64,000 nt of DNA from Micromonospora cabrerizensis (GCF_022230955.1 NZ_JAKKFI010000081.1:62001-126000); one strand, 5' to 3'; shown: positions 25,469-34,612, counted from the first letter of the stretch. Translations and numbers: made by a program. The notes: a model not told the origin generated them from the letters alone.

Positions 25469-26065
25469 TCAGCCAGCCCGCCGCCGCGCCCGCCGCGCCG
25501 CCAACTCGTCACCGACCGGATCCGACTCGGACACCACCGCCGGCTCCACCGGGCCGCTCGTCGCCGGCTCCGCCGGCAGATGCGACAACGACCCCTGGAT
25601 CTCCTTGAAAGCCCCACCGATCGCGATCCCGAAGACACCCTGGCCACCCTGCAACAGGTCGACCACCTCCTCCGGGGACCGACACTCGTACACCGTCGTC
25701 CCATCGGAGATCAGCGTGATCCCGGCCAGATCCTCCACACCACGCGACCGCAACGCCTCGATCGCCTTACGGATGTTCTGCAGGGACACCCCCGCGTCCA
25801 ACAACCGCTTCACGACCTTCAACACCACCAGGTCCCGGAACGAGTACAACCGCTGCGTCCCCGAACCCGAGGCGTCCCGCACGCTCGGCACCACCAGCGT
25901 CGTCCGCGCCCAGTAATCCAACTGCCGGTAACTGATGCCCACCGCGTGGCAGGCCGTCACACCCCGGTAGCCAACCGAACCCTCACCCTCAGCCGCCCCA
26001 TGAGGCGACGAGGCACCAGGCTCGTCGAACTGTGCACCCGGATCGGAATCCCGCGGCTCGTGCAT
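25469..26065 (-). CDS. MerR family regulator (Rv1830-like)
   Basis: 198 residues from ATG 26065, with GGGGAGG upstream. A variable N-terminus leads to a MerR-type winged helix at about 30-105: YRGVTACHAVGISYRQLDYW, TQRLYSFRDLVVLKVVKRLL, then a helix and a small C-terminal domain (ISDGTTVYECRSPEEVVDLL). Position next to DUF151 and ftsR matches mycobacterial Rv1830. The regulon is not known from sequence. The gene ends in a Arg/Ala-rich tail. Confidence 0.87.
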   Translation of the reverse strand: MHEPRDSDPGAQFDEPGASSPHGAAEGEGSVGYRGVTACHAVGISYRQLDYWARTTLVVPSVRDASGSGTQRLYSFRDLVVLKVVKRLLDAGVSLQNIRKAIEALRSRGVEDLAGITLISDGTTVYECRSPEEVVDLLQGGQGVFGIAIGGAFKEIQGSLSHLPAEPATSGPVEPAVVSESDPVGDELAARRARRRAG

Positions 26066-26262
26066 CCGGACAACCTCCCCGTCAGTGTGGCGACGCGTCG
26101 TTTCCGGGACGCGCACCCCTCGACACGGCAACCCTAACGCCACCCTCAGGGGTTACCAGGGAGGAACCGACGCGACACGCCGCGCAGCCACCGAGAAAGA
26201 TCACCAACCCACCCGGAGCATCACCCACAGTGACACCGGCAGGGGCAGAGCAAACCCCAACC

Positions 26263-26727
26263 TCAGCCCGCGAAATCCTCCGGACGCACCTGCTCCAGGA
26301 ACTCGCGGAACTTCTCCACCTCGTCCTCCTGCTCGTCAGGGATAACGATCCCCGCCTCGCTGAGGACCTGCTCCGAACAACGAATCGGCGCACCGACACG
26401 CAACGCCAACGCGATCGAATCGCTAGGCCGCGCCGACACCCGCACCCCGTCACCGATCAACAGATCCGCGTAGAACACGTTCTCCTTGAGCTCGGTGATC
26501 TCCACCGCCTCCAGGGGCGCCTTCAACGCCGCCAACACATCCCGCAGAAGATCGTGAGTCAACGGCCGGGCCGGCTTGACCCCCTGCTGCTCGTAAGCGA
26601 TAGCCGTCGCCTCGACCGCGCCGATCCAGATCGGCAGATAGCGGTCACCCTCGACCTCCCTGAGCAGGACGATCGGCTGGTTGCTGGGCAGCTCCACCCG
26701 AACTCCGACCACGCTCAGCTCGCGCAC
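26263..26727 (-). CDS. Bifunctional nuclease family protein (DUF151, Rv1829-like)
   Basis: 154 residues from GTG 26727, chosen because GGAGG lies six bases upstream and the domain starts at once. RELSVVGVRVELPSNQPIVL, YLPIWIGAVEATAIAYEQQG and ARPSDSIALALRVGAPIRCS are standard DUF151 motifs; a Glu-rich C-terminal tail follows. Plant and bacterial relatives have been reported as nucleases. It is placed between two MerR-type genes as in mycobacteria. Confidence 0.9.
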   Translation of the reverse strand: MRELSVVGVRVELPSNQPIVLLREVEGDRYLPIWIGAVEATAIAYEQQGVKPARPLTHDLLRDVLAALKAPLEAVEITELKENVFYADLLIGDGVRVSARPSDSIALALRVGAPIRCSEQVLSEAGIVIPDEQEDEVEKFREFLEQVRPEDFAG

Positions 26728-26909
26728 CGCCGCCTCCGTGTCGTCGTCACCTACGCACCGCGCCCTTCCCTGCACGGTACACGGACCGCGACACGGCCGT
26801 CCCATGCGCTACAGCACCACGCCCGCGCCGAAAAGGGGTTACCCCGGCAAGCCTACGGCACGCTTCCCGGAAGAGATCTTTCCGCTCAGCCACCACCCAC
26901 CGGGCACCA

Positions 26910-27665
26910 TCACCGACCCAACGTCGACCGCAGACCCACCCGCACCAACGCCGCGTGCAACTGCTCCGACAACGCCACCAACTCCCGCGCCGTCTCCGCC
27001 GCACGCGCCCGCGCCGCCGGATCACTCTGCCGAGCCAACGGCGCCACCAACTGCGCGAACAAACCAACCTCACGGTCAGCCGCAGTCCGATAACCCCGCA
27101 GATGCCGCGGCTCCAACCCGTACGACGCCAACCCCGCCACCGCAGACGCAATGATCAACGCGTCCGCGTCATACCACCCCGGCGGATCCGACACCAGCAC
27201 ACCGAGCCGCTCCAACTCCACCAACGTCGACTCGTCGATCCCACTGCGCGCCACCAGATCCGACCGGCCGAGCCGCACCTGCGACGACTCGGCCGGCTCC
27301 ACCGACTCACGGCCCGGCACCGCACCATCAGGACCAACCGCCACCAAAGCCGGCCGCGACCGCCCCGGCTGCTCACCGGACGAATCCCACTGCGCCAACT
27401 GCTCACGGATCACCCGCAACGGCAGGTACTTGTCCCGCTGCGCGGTCAACACGAACCGCAACCGCGCCACATCGTCCCAGCTGTACTTCCGGTAACCCGC
27501 CGCCGTCCGCTGCGGCTCGACCAGACCCTCGGCCTCAAGAAACCGCAACTTCGAAATCGTGGTGTCCGGGAAATCCACCCGCAACTGCCCGAGCACCTCA
27601 CCGATGCTCATCAGCGGCTGAGACCGGGCCGCACCGGGTGACGAGGAGGCCGCAGGCTCGTTCAC
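26910..27665 (-). CDS. ftsR: MerR family regulator FtsR
   Basis: 251 residues. N-terminal winged helix MSIGEVLGQLRVDFPDTTIS followed by LRFLEAEGL and YRKYSWDDVARLRF (the MerR helix-turn-helix begins at about residue 19). A Pro/Ser-rich linker and a C-terminal helical domain follow. This is the Rv1828/FtsR type, which in Corynebacterium activates ftsZ. ATG 27665 overlaps the stop of the FHA gene (ATGA), so the two are translationally coupled. Confidence 0.88.
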   Translation of the reverse strand: MNEPAASSSPGAARSQPLMSIGEVLGQLRVDFPDTTISKLRFLEAEGLVEPQRTAAGYRKYSWDDVARLRFVLTAQRDKYLPLRVIREQLAQWDSSGEQPGRSRPALVAVGPDGAVPGRESVEPAESSQVRLGRSDLVARSGIDESTLVELERLGVLVSDPPGWYDADALIIASAVAGLASYGLEPRHLRGYRTAADREVGLFAQLVAPLARQSDPAARARAAETARELVALSEQLHAALVRVGLRSTLGR

Positions 27666-28114
27666 CCCCGGCCGGCCTCCTCCTCCGGGCGCGGACCGGC
27701 GATGAACACGACCCGGAACTTACCGATCTGAACCTCATCACCATTACTCAACGTGGCCGCCTCGACGCGCTCACGATTCACGTACGTGCCATTCAAACTA
27801 CCCACGTCCCGCACCGTGAACGTCCCACCATCCCGGTGGAACTCCGCGTGCCGACGCGACACCGTCACGTCATCGAGGAAGATGTCACTGTCCGGATGCC
27901 GGCCACTGGTCGTCACATCGTGGTCCAACAAGAACCGGGCACCCGCATTCGGACCTCGACGAACCACCAGCAGCGCCATACCCGGCGGCAACGAACCGGA
28001 CATCCGGCTCGGCACCACATCGGTGTCCGGTCCCTCCAGCACTTCGTCGAGCGAACCGAGATTGAGCGTCGAAGTGACGTCGAGCGGGGGGAACTCGTCG
28101 TCTGGCCGCGTCAT
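27662..28114 (-). CDS. garA: FHA-domain protein, GarA/OdhI type
   Basis: 150 residues from ATG 28114 (GAGGTGG upstream). The FHA domain at about 45-140 is very close to mycobacterial GarA: ALLVVRRGPNAGARFLLD, GRHPDSDIFLDDVTVSRRHA and VGSLNGTYVN. N-terminal DVTSTL (Thr14) occupies the place of the ETTSVF motif phosphorylated by PknB/PknG. In its relatives the unphosphorylated form inhibits 2-oxoglutarate dehydrogenase and steers glutamate metabolism. It sits between gcvH and ftsR as in Mycobacterium. Confidence 0.9.
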   Translation of the reverse strand: MTRPDDEFPPLDVTSTLNLGSLDEVLEGPDTDVVPSRMSGSLPPGMALLVVRRGPNAGARFLLDHDVTTSGRHPDSDIFLDDVTVSRRHAEFHRDGGTFTVRDVGSLNGTYVNRERVEAATLSNGDEVQIGKFRVVFIAGPRPEEEAGRG

Positions 28115-28328
28115 GGGACCACCTCACGGATCTGTTCGGTCGGCGTCGGGTAATGGCGGGTCTGGCCGCCGGGCACTTGAACACCCGGCGGCTGGCTCCC
28201 CGTGCCCGGGAAGGCAATTCCGCAACGCTCAACTATTGGGTTCTCGGTCGACTGGGCGAGCCTAGCCAGCGCCGAAATGCAGGGCAACCGGACGCGCGCA
28301 GACAACCCACGCGCCGGAACAAGCACAC

Positions 28329-28709
28329 TCAGCCTTCGGTGATCTTCTGATACGCGCCCGCCGTGAGCAACCCGTCCGTCGCGGTCGGATCATTCGGCGT
28401 GATCTCCACCAACCAACCCTCACCGTACGGATCAGTGTTGATCAGCTCCGGCGTGTCACCCAACGCCTCGTTGCGGGAAGCGACCGTACCGGCAACCGGT
28501 GCGTAGATCTCCGACACGCTCTTGGTCGACTCGATCTCACCCAACGAGTCACCGGCCGCGACCACCGCACCCGCCTCGGGCAACTGCACGTACACGATGT
28601 CACCCAGCGCGTCCTGCGCGAAGTGCGTGATGCCGACCCGGATCGAACCCGTGCCGTCACCCGCCACCCACTCATGCTCGGCGGTGTATCGCAGATCCTC
28701 AGGAATCAC
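28329..28709 (-). CDS. gcvH: Glycine cleavage system H protein
   Basis: 126 residues from GTG 28709, with GAAGGA about nine bases upstream. The lipoyl domain shows YTAEHEWV, GITHFAQDALGDIVYVQLP and the lipoylation motif ESTKSVSEIYAPVAG (acceptor Lys at about 63). It carries the aminomethyl group between P, T and L proteins. It is cotranscribed with the DUF881/sbp group on one side and garA on the other, not with gcvP. Confidence 0.95.
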   Translation of the reverse strand: MIPEDLRYTAEHEWVAGDGTGSIRVGITHFAQDALGDIVYVQLPEAGAVVAAGDSLGEIESTKSVSEIYAPVAGTVASRNEALGDTPELINTDPYGEGWLVEITPNDPTATDGLLTAGAYQKITEG

Positions 28710-28769
28710 CAGACGCGTCCTTCATCCATCGGTGCCCCGGACCACCCGGGTCCGGCGCGGCCGCGCCGG

Positions 28770-29777
28770 TCAGGAGACCGGACGGGCGTGTTCCAACTTG
28801 ATCGGCACGTGCAGCGCCGAAACCTCGGCAACCTCACGCTCCCCAAACGTCACGTTACCGCCGACACCACGGACCGACGCCACCACCCCACCAGGAATGT
28901 TCAACGCCGTACGCATCGTCGCCGGATCACCGATCACCGTGATCGTGAACGGCGCCGTCAACCGACGCCCCTCCACCACCAACGACCCGTTGTCCCCATC
29001 GAGGAAGTACGTCGACGCGATGATCCGCACCGACGCCCGGTCACCGCCGGAAATCTGCATCGCCTCCGCACCCGCGCCCCGCAGCTCCTGCACCGCGTCC
29101 AGCACCCGGTTCGCCGTGATCGGCTTCGCGCCAGCGTCGAACTGCACCGTCAACCCCGGCCCGACCGCCGGCAACGTGCCCGCCAGGATGCCCAACTCGT
29201 CCGCCCGCCGCGTCGCCTCGTCCAACGCCGCCTGACGCCCCTGCTCACCCGACCGCAACTGCCGCTGACTGTCCTCCAGCGCCCGGATGTCCTGCTGAAG
29301 ACGGTTCTCCCGCGCATCCAGATCCGACAGGATCCGCACCAGGTCCTCCTGACGCGTCGCCCCCAACGTCGGATCCGTCGACGTCGTCTTCAACTGCACC
29401 ACCAGGGTGAAACCCAGCAACGCCAACAACGCCACGATCATCACGCCGGCCGTACTCCACCGGGACCGACCCGCCGCCACCGGCGCCGACCCACCGACCG
29501 GCTCCCCCAACCCGTCGGAAGCCGCCACCGGCTCCCCCGACCGAGGCACCGCGCTCAGATCCACCGTCGCGCCGTCGTCGCCCGGCTCCACGTCCGGCTC
29601 CACCGCTGGCGCATCGCCCGGCTCGCGCTCCGCCGGCCCCTGCGGCGCCAACGGGCTCAACTCGTCCGGATCCGGCGCGTCCGGACGCGGATCCGGCTCA
29701 CCCGCCGGCCCAGCCGGCCGCCCCGGGCCCGCCGGCTGCGGCCACCCCGTCCCCGTGTCGGTCTGCTCGTCACTCAT
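28770..29777 (-). CDS. DUF881 family membrane protein
   Basis: 335 residues. A long Pro/Gly/Asp-rich cytoplasmic tail (about 1-105) leads to one membrane span (STAGVMIVALLALLGFTLVV), a coiled coil (LVRILSDLDARENRLQQDI) and the extracytoplasmic DUF881 domain (AVGPGLTVQFDAG, AEAMQISGGDRASV). It corresponds to mycobacterial Rv1825. Pairs of DUF881 proteins around sbp are conserved in actinobacteria and firmicutes; the role is not established, with envelope or division suspected. Confidence 0.85.
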   Translation of the reverse strand: MSDEQTDTGTGWPQPAGPGRPAGPAGEPDPRPDAPDPDELSPLAPQGPAEREPGDAPAVEPDVEPGDDGATVDLSAVPRSGEPVAASDGLGEPVGGSAPVAAGRSRWSTAGVMIVALLALLGFTLVVQLKTTSTDPTLGATRQEDLVRILSDLDARENRLQQDIRALEDSQRQLRSGEQGRQAALDEATRRADELGILAGTLPAVGPGLTVQFDAGAKPITANRVLDAVQELRGAGAEAMQISGGDRASVRIIASTYFLDGDNGSLVVEGRRLTAPFTITVIGDPATMRTALNIPGGVVASVRGVGGNVTFGEREVAEVSALHVPIKLEHARPVS

Positions 29778-29788
29778 CGCAACCCAAC

Positions 29789-30121
29789 CTACGCCCGGAA
29801 CAGGTGCCGGCGGATCGCCGCCACGTTGCCGAAGATACGCACACCCAGCACCACGACCACACCGGTGGACAACTGCCCGCCCACCCCCAACTGGTCACCC
29901 AGATACACGATCAGACCAGCGACCAGCACGTTCGAGATGAACGACACCACGAACTGCTTGTCGTCGAAGATGCGGTCCAACCTCGCCCGCACCCCACCGA
30001 ACACCGCGTCCAACGCGGCCACCACCGCGATCGGCAGGTACGGCTGTAACGCCGCCGGCACCGTGGGATCAAGCCACACACCCAGCACCACACCGGCCAG
30101 CAACGCCAGCACCGCGATCAT
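29789..30121 (-). CDS. sbp: Small basic protein (Sbp) family membrane protein
   Basis: 110 residues with three membrane spans: MIAVLALLAGVVLGVWLDP, FVVSFISNVLVAGLIVYLGD and GVVVVLGVRIFGNVAAIRR. ALDAVFGGVRARLD between spans is the family signature. The ATG overlaps the stop of the preceding DUF881 gene (ATGA). Equivalent to Rv1824; function not established. Confidence 0.9.
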   Translation of the reverse strand: MIAVLALLAGVVLGVWLDPTVPAALQPYLPIAVVAALDAVFGGVRARLDRIFDDKQFVVSFISNVLVAGLIVYLGDQLGVGGQLSTGVVVVLGVRIFGNVAAIRRHLFRA

Positions 30122-31062
30122 CGGCCACCTCCGGAGGGGCTAACGGTCGTCGTCGGACCAGACGACCCAGGACTGCCGGAACGGACACCCGACGCGGAAG
30201 GGCTCGGACTGACCGACGGCTTGGCGTAGCGTAGCTGCGGCTCCGGAGCCGCCGGCAGGGTGAGGTCATCCGCCTCCCGCACACCGAACGACAACCCGGT
30301 CTTCTGCGCGACCTCCCGCATCAACGCCGCGTTGCGGCTGTCCTCGAACTTGCGCCGCATCGAACCCGGCCCGATCGCCGACACCTCGTACGGCCCGGTC
30401 ACCGGCCGGAAATCCACCAGCATCGCCTCACCCGCCGACCGGATCGTCGACGTCGACGTCAACCGCTGCCCGTTGATGGCGACCGCCTCCGCACCAGCAC
30501 TCCACAACGCGTTCGCCACCCCCTGCAGATCGCTGTAGAGCACCCGCGACGGCCCAGCACCGGCACCGGTCACCGCGTCCGCCTTGTCCGGAGCATCCGC
30601 CAACCGCACCACGACACCGTCACCACGCACCCGACCCAGCCCCGTGCTCGCCTCCATGTCCCGCAACCGGGCGGCGGCCGACCCGCTCAACGCCGCGTCA
30701 CGCTGCCGACTGACCTCCTCGCGCAGCTGATCCGCCCGCGTGGACAACCGGTCGGTCTGACTCTCCCGTTCCTTGATCTGCGCCACCAGGCCGGAACGGG
30801 CCTGACTGCGCCCCGGCTCGTCCGCCATCGTCTGCCGGTACGCGACCGCGAACAGGAAACCGAGCATCACCAGCACGACCAGACTGACCGACCGCGTCGG
30901 CAAGGCCCGCCAGCCCGCGGCCCGCCCGGTGGACGCCGACCGCCGACGGGCAGCCGCCGCGTCCGCGTAGCCCGGATCCAGCGGATTGCGGAACAGCTCG
31001 GTGAGGAAGTCCGGCGCGTACACCCGGTCCTGGCGGGGCTTGCCCGACTCCGGCGCGCTCAC
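30118..31062 (-). CDS. DUF881 family membrane protein
   Basis: 314 residues from GTG 31062 (GGGAG upstream), which overlaps the stop of the phosphatidyltransferase gene (GTGA). Basic N-terminal tail, one membrane span (SVSLVVLVMLGFLFAVAY), a coiled coil (QIKERESQTDRLSTRADQL) and a DUF881 domain ending in a Ser/Pro/Gly-rich tail. It corresponds to Rv1823. All four genes from 28770 to 31691 are overlapping or tightly spaced, hence one operon. Confidence 0.87.
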   Translation of the reverse strand: MSAPESGKPRQDRVYAPDFLTELFRNPLDPGYADAAAARRRSASTGRAAGWRALPTRSVSLVVLVMLGFLFAVAYRQTMADEPGRSQARSGLVAQIKERESQTDRLSTRADQLREEVSRQRDAALSGSAAARLRDMEASTGLGRVRGDGVVVRLADAPDKADAVTGAGAGPSRVLYSDLQGVANALWSAGAEAVAINGQRLTSTSTIRSAGEAMLVDFRPVTGPYEVSAIGPGSMRRKFEDSRNAALMREVAQKTGLSFGVREADDLTLPAAPEPQLRYAKPSVSPSPSASGVRSGSPGSSGPTTTVSPSGGGR

Positions 31063-31691
31063 GCCGTCGCTCCCGGGCCGCGTGCCGCGCGCACCAGCCG
31101 AGCAGCCTGTACGACGTACATCCCGCCGGCCACCCAGTAGAGCACCAGCCCCCACCAGGCCAGCCCCCAGCCGATCGCCGCCATCGCCGTCGCCGCCGCG
31201 CTCCACTCGGTGGCCAACAGCAGCACCGGGAACGCCGCGAGCAGCAGGAACGTGGCGGTCTTGCCCACGTAGTGCACCGGCGGCGGCCCGTAGCCGTAGC
31301 GGCGCAGCACCGCCAGCGAGGCGAGCAGGAGCAGCTCACGGGCCAACAGTGCCGCCGTGAACTGCCACGGCACCACCTCCCGCGCGGTGAAGGCGACCAG
31401 GGTGGCGAGGATGTAGAGCCGGTCGGCCAGGGGGTCGAGCAGCTCACCGAGCCTGCTCACCTGACGCAGTCGGCGGGCGATCCAACCGTCGACCCAGTCG
31501 GTGGTGCCGCCGATGGCCAGCACGATGATCGCCGCCACGTCGGCCCGCGTGACCAGGAACAGGTAGAGGAAGAGCGGCACGCCCAGCAGCCGCCCGAAGC
31601 TGATCAGGTTGGGCAGGGTGAGCACCTGGTTGCCGGGAGTCTGGTCACCGGTGTCCGGCGGTTGCTCTGCCCGAGCCGGCCGACGCGACAC
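31059..31691 (-). CDS. CDP-alcohol phosphatidyltransferase (Rv1822/PgsA2-like)
   Basis: 210 residues from GTG 31691 (GGAGGA upstream). Membrane enzyme with about 6 spans. The CDP-alcohol phosphotransferase motif D-G-x2-A-R-x8-G-x3-D-x3-D is present: DGWIARR, then G and LLDPLADR. It would transfer a phosphatidyl group from CDP-diacylglycerol to an alcohol; phosphatidylglycerophosphate or cardiolipin synthesis is likely, the exact acceptor being open. First gene of the DUF881-sbp operon. Confidence 0.88.
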   Translation of the reverse strand: MSRRPARAEQPPDTGDQTPGNQVLTLPNLISFGRLLGVPLFLYLFLVTRADVAAIIVLAIGGTTDWVDGWIARRLRQVSRLGELLDPLADRLYILATLVAFTAREVVPWQFTAALLARELLLLASLAVLRRYGYGPPPVHYVGKTATFLLLAAFPVLLLATEWSAAATAMAAIGWGLAWWGLVLYWVAGGMYVVQAARLVRAARGPGATA

Positions 31692-31813
31692 CGATCCTCC
31701 TCCACGGCACGCGGGCCCCGAGCCGACGTCGAGCGTGGCTGAGGGTCGTACGCGCTGTCGGGCCGGCCACCGCCGGCTCCCCCTGCGGCCCCGGGCGGGG
31801 CCCTCCCCTGATG

Positions 31814-31842
31814 CGGCCCGCGATCTTGGTGATCGCGGGCCG
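31814..31842 (-). terminator. Strong terminator hairpin after the MarR-phosphatase operon
   Basis: A 12-bp perfect stem (31814-31825 with 31831-31842) and a TTGGT loop, 140 bases past the end of the marR-like gene and before the phosphatidyltransferase operon. The remaining 290-base gap holds nothing else I can identify. Confidence 0.65.
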
Positions 31843-31983
31843 GGTAAGTGCGCTGTCACTATATCGGGCTTCCCCCGGGCTCCCGGGTGCCGCCGTGCGG
31901 CGTCTGGATGCGGCTCTGCCGCTCTGTGGCGTGGATCACCACGCGCAGAGCGTCCTAGGATACTAGTGGAAGGCGGGACGTCC

Positions 31984-32508
31984 TCATGCCGTCTGCGCCG
32001 CGGTGTCGGTCTGCTGCTCCGGCACCGACTGCGTCGCCGCCCGGCCGAACGCCAGCAACGTCAGCAACAGGTCGTGCTGCATCCGCGTCGGCATCCGATC
32101 CAACACCGCCTGCACCGCCCGCTGCCGCCGCTCGGCCAACTCCCCCAGCAGGGTCAACGCGGCCGCGGTCGGCACCAGTCGCACCTCGCGCCGGTCGCGC
32201 GGGTCCGCCACCCGACGTAGCAGCCCGGTCGCCTCCAGCCGGTCGCAGAGGCGACTCGCCGACGACGGCACCACGTCCAGCAGCTCCGCCAGCCCGTTGA
32301 CGTTGGTCTCCTGCCGGCCACAGATCAGCGCCAGCACCCGCAACTGGGTGGGCGGCACCTGGTGCCGCGACGAGGCCGAGTCGAGCACGGCGATCAGTGT
32401 CTCGGCAGCCGCGTCGATCGACGCGGCGAGATCCGCAGGTCGCTCCACCCGATGTCCCCTGCCGTCGTCGCGCTGCTGACCGCCCGGCCGAGCGGCGGCC
32501 ACCCTCAC
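31984..32508 (-). CDS. MarR family transcriptional regulator
   Basis: 174 residues from ATG 32508, which overlaps the stop codon of the upstream phosphatase gene (ATGA). Helix-turn-helix PTQLRVLALICGRQETNVNG then LAELLDVVPSSASRLCDRLE; the wing contains DPRDRREVRLVPT. Being translationally coupled to a SpoIIE-type phosphatase suggests a shared signalling task. A palindrome over the operon promoter (33693-33714) is a likely autoregulatory operator. Confidence 0.85.
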   Translation of the reverse strand: MRVAAARPGGQQRDDGRGHRVERPADLAASIDAAAETLIAVLDSASSRHQVPPTQLRVLALICGRQETNVNGLAELLDVVPSSASRLCDRLEATGLLRRVADPRDRREVRLVPTAAALTLLGELAERRQRAVQAVLDRMPTRMQHDLLLTLLAFGRAATQSVPEQQTDTAAQTA

Positions 32509-33677
32509 CCGCTGCTCCGCTCACGCGGACCACGCCAGTCCAGACAGACCACGACGGCGTCGTCGCGCAGATCGGAATCCGCGTGATAGGCGTGCAGTTC
32601 GCGCATCACCGTACCAACCGCCTCGGCCGCTGGCTGCAACCGCGTGGCACGCAGGGAACGAGCCATCACCCGGTCCCCGTACGGCTCCCGACCCGCCGGC
32701 TCCGCGGCCCACACGCCGTCGCTGACCACGAAGAGGCGGTCACCGGGCGCGAGTGGCAACTCCTGAAGCTCGTAACGGGTCTCCGCGAACATGCCCAGCG
32801 GCAGTTGCTGATCCAGTTTCAGCCGCTCCACCACGGACCCCCGCATCCGCAGCAGGTGCGGGGAACCGGCATCGACCGCCCGTACCTGACCCGTGCGGGT
32901 GTCCACCTCCAGCAGCAGGGTGGCCACGTACCGGCGACCCCGGTGTTGGTAGAAGACGGTGTCCGAGGCCAGCTCGGCCTGCTCCACCAGGCTCCCGCCG
33001 GAGCGACGCGCGTTGCGCATCGCGTTGACCGTGACCGAGGTCAGCATCGACGCGGTCAGGCCACTGCCCTCGCCGTTGAGCACGGTCACGGTCAGGCGGT
33101 CGCCGTCCAGGGACCAGTCGAAGTGGTCCCCACCCACCGTGTAGGCAGGTTCGAGCTGACCGGCCAGATCGAACGCGTGGTGCGCCACACTGCGACCGGG
33201 CAACAGATCCCACTGCATCTCGGCAGCCAGTGTCAGTCGCTCCCGACGGCGCGCCCGGCGGTAACGGTCGGTCCCCCGGTCCGCCGCACGCATCGCCATC
33301 GCCAGGGCGCCGGCGACGTCCGTCGCGCGGCCGGTGACAGCCGGATTGGGTACGGCGGGAAGCTCGATCAGCAGCACACCCAGCCGTTCCCCCCACACCG
33401 TCAACGGCAGGTAGAGCCGGCAGGGGCCGTCGCCGTCGCGCACCGGTTGCTGGCTGCTGAAACACCGCTGAGCCACGGTGTGACAGGCCAGGAAGCCCGC
33501 CGCCGGCAGATCCGGGTCCAGCAGGGGCCAGAGCCCGCTGATCCGGTAGTCGGCGACGAACACGTCGGTGCGCAGCGCGCCCATCGTCGACCGGATCACC
33601 CGGTCCGCCGCCTCCGCCAGTTGGTCGGGCGGGGCGTCGCGCAGCGCGCACGACACCACGTCCGGCACGTCCACCAT
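32505..33677 (-). CDS. SpoIIE-type PP2C serine phosphatase
   Basis: 390 residues from ATG 33677 (GGAGAGG upstream). Residues 1-150 resemble a degenerate GAF sensor; from about 155 a SpoIIE/RsbU phosphatase domain: GGDHFDWSLDGDRL (metal-binding Asp, usually GGDxYD), VLNGEGSGLTASML (usually DVxGHG), DAGSPHLL, LFVVSDGVWAA and DDAVVVCL. The Asp normally starting the second motif is Asn, so metal binding at one site may be changed. These enzymes dephosphorylate anti-sigma-factor antagonists. No sigma, anti-sigma or antagonist gene adjoins. Confidence 0.87.
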   Translation of the reverse strand: MVDVPDVVSCALRDAPPDQLAEAADRVIRSTMGALRTDVFVADYRISGLWPLLDPDLPAAGFLACHTVAQRCFSSQQPVRDGDGPCRLYLPLTVWGERLGVLLIELPAVPNPAVTGRATDVAGALAMAMRAADRGTDRYRRARRRERLTLAAEMQWDLLPGRSVAHHAFDLAGQLEPAYTVGGDHFDWSLDGDRLTVTVLNGEGSGLTASMLTSVTVNAMRNARRSGGSLVEQAELASDTVFYQHRGRRYVATLLLEVDTRTGQVRAVDAGSPHLLRMRGSVVERLKLDQQLPLGMFAETRYELQELPLAPGDRLFVVSDGVWAAEPAGREPYGDRVMARSLRATRLQPAAEAVGTVMRELHAYHADSDLRDDAVVVCLDWRGPRERSSG

Positions 33678-33692
33678 GGTCGTCCTCTCCAG

Positions 33693-33719
33693 AAGCTTGC
33701 TCTAGGGCAAGCATCATAC
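33693..33719 (-). promoter_or_regulatory. Promoter and palindromic operator of the phosphatase-marR operon
   Basis: On the minus strand TATGAT (33719-33714) is a good -10 box, followed directly by GCTTGC (33695-33700) and GCAAGC (33707-33712) as an inverted repeat around CCTAGA, so a bound MarR dimer would cover the transcription start. The ribosome binding site and ATG 33677 follow 20 bases on. The TTGCxxTAGxGCAA core is a common MarR-type site. Confidence 0.55.
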
Positions 33720-33749
33720 GGACGCCCCCGGCCGACGAAACCGGCGCGG

Positions 33750-34496
33750 TCAGTCGCCGTCGCGGGTCGCCAGCACGCCGTGGAACGCGTCCGGCACCTC
33801 GGCCGGCAGACCCTCCGGGCGCCACTGGGCGACCGGGACGATCCCGTCCGCCGTCGGCGTCCAGCGGCCCAGCAGCGGCGCGAACGCCGCCGGTGGGCGC
33901 ATCCGGAACTGCGGCCCCATCATCGCCAGCGCCTGCGGGTGAGCGGCCAGCTCCTCGGTGTCGAAATCCACGGCGAGCAGGCTGCCCGGCGCCGCGGCGG
34001 CGTACAGCTCGTCGAGCGTGTGGGTCAGCGTGGCGTCGTCGAGGAACGCGGCGAGCCCGAGAAAGACCACCCCGACGGGCCGTCGGCCCCAGCCCGGCAC
34101 GAAGCGGTGCAGCTGGGCCGGGTCGATCGTGCCGATGTCGGTCGCGTCGCCGAAGCCGTAGCCGGCCCGGTCGCTGCCGGCCAGGATGCTCTGCCCCAGC
34201 CGGATGGTGACCGGGTCGACGTCGGTGTAGAGCACTGTCGCGTCGGTGGCGACCTCGTGCACGTTGCCCATCGTGGGCACCCCGGCGCCGAACACCAGAA
34301 ACCCGTCCACGCCCTGCTCGGCCATCGCCCGCACCGCCCGACCCAGGAATGCCCGCAGCTCCCGGAACACCGGCGCGCACGGCCCGTACGCCTGCTCGAA
34401 CGCGCTCGCGGCGGCCACGTCGACCGGGAAGTGGTGCTCCCCGCCGAGCCAAAAGTCGATCATGCGTGCGGTGCTCGGCTGGTCCGGTTCACCCAT
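33750..34496 (-). CDS. DUF574 SAM-dependent methyltransferase family protein
   Basis: 248 residues from ATG 34496 (GGAGGGAG upstream). STARMIDFWLGGEHHFPVD near the N-terminus, YTDVDPVTIRLGQSIL and a central GVVFLGLAAFLDD are typical of this actinobacterial methyltransferase-like family. The SAM-binding loop is VFGAGVPTMGNVHE. Substrates are unknown; the family is greatly expanded in Streptomyces and Micromonospora. Divergent from the stress-protein gene. Confidence 0.85.
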   Translation of the reverse strand: MGEPDQPSTARMIDFWLGGEHHFPVDVAAASAFEQAYGPCAPVFRELRAFLGRAVRAMAEQGVDGFLVFGAGVPTMGNVHEVATDATVLYTDVDPVTIRLGQSILAGSDRAGYGFGDATDIGTIDPAQLHRFVPGWGRRPVGVVFLGLAAFLDDATLTHTLDELYAAAAPGSLLAVDFDTEELAAHPQALAMMGPQFRMRPPAAFAPLLGRWTPTADGIVPVAQWRPEGLPAEVPDAFHGVLATRDGD

Positions 34497-34612
34497 CGAC
34501 GACGCTCCCTCCCCGACCGCTCGTCGCCAGCGTACCGACCGGGACGTGCTCTGCGGTATCGCGACGCGGAGGCGCCCGGGCCCGCGATACTGGCGCGAGC
34601 AGGAGGTGGGCG

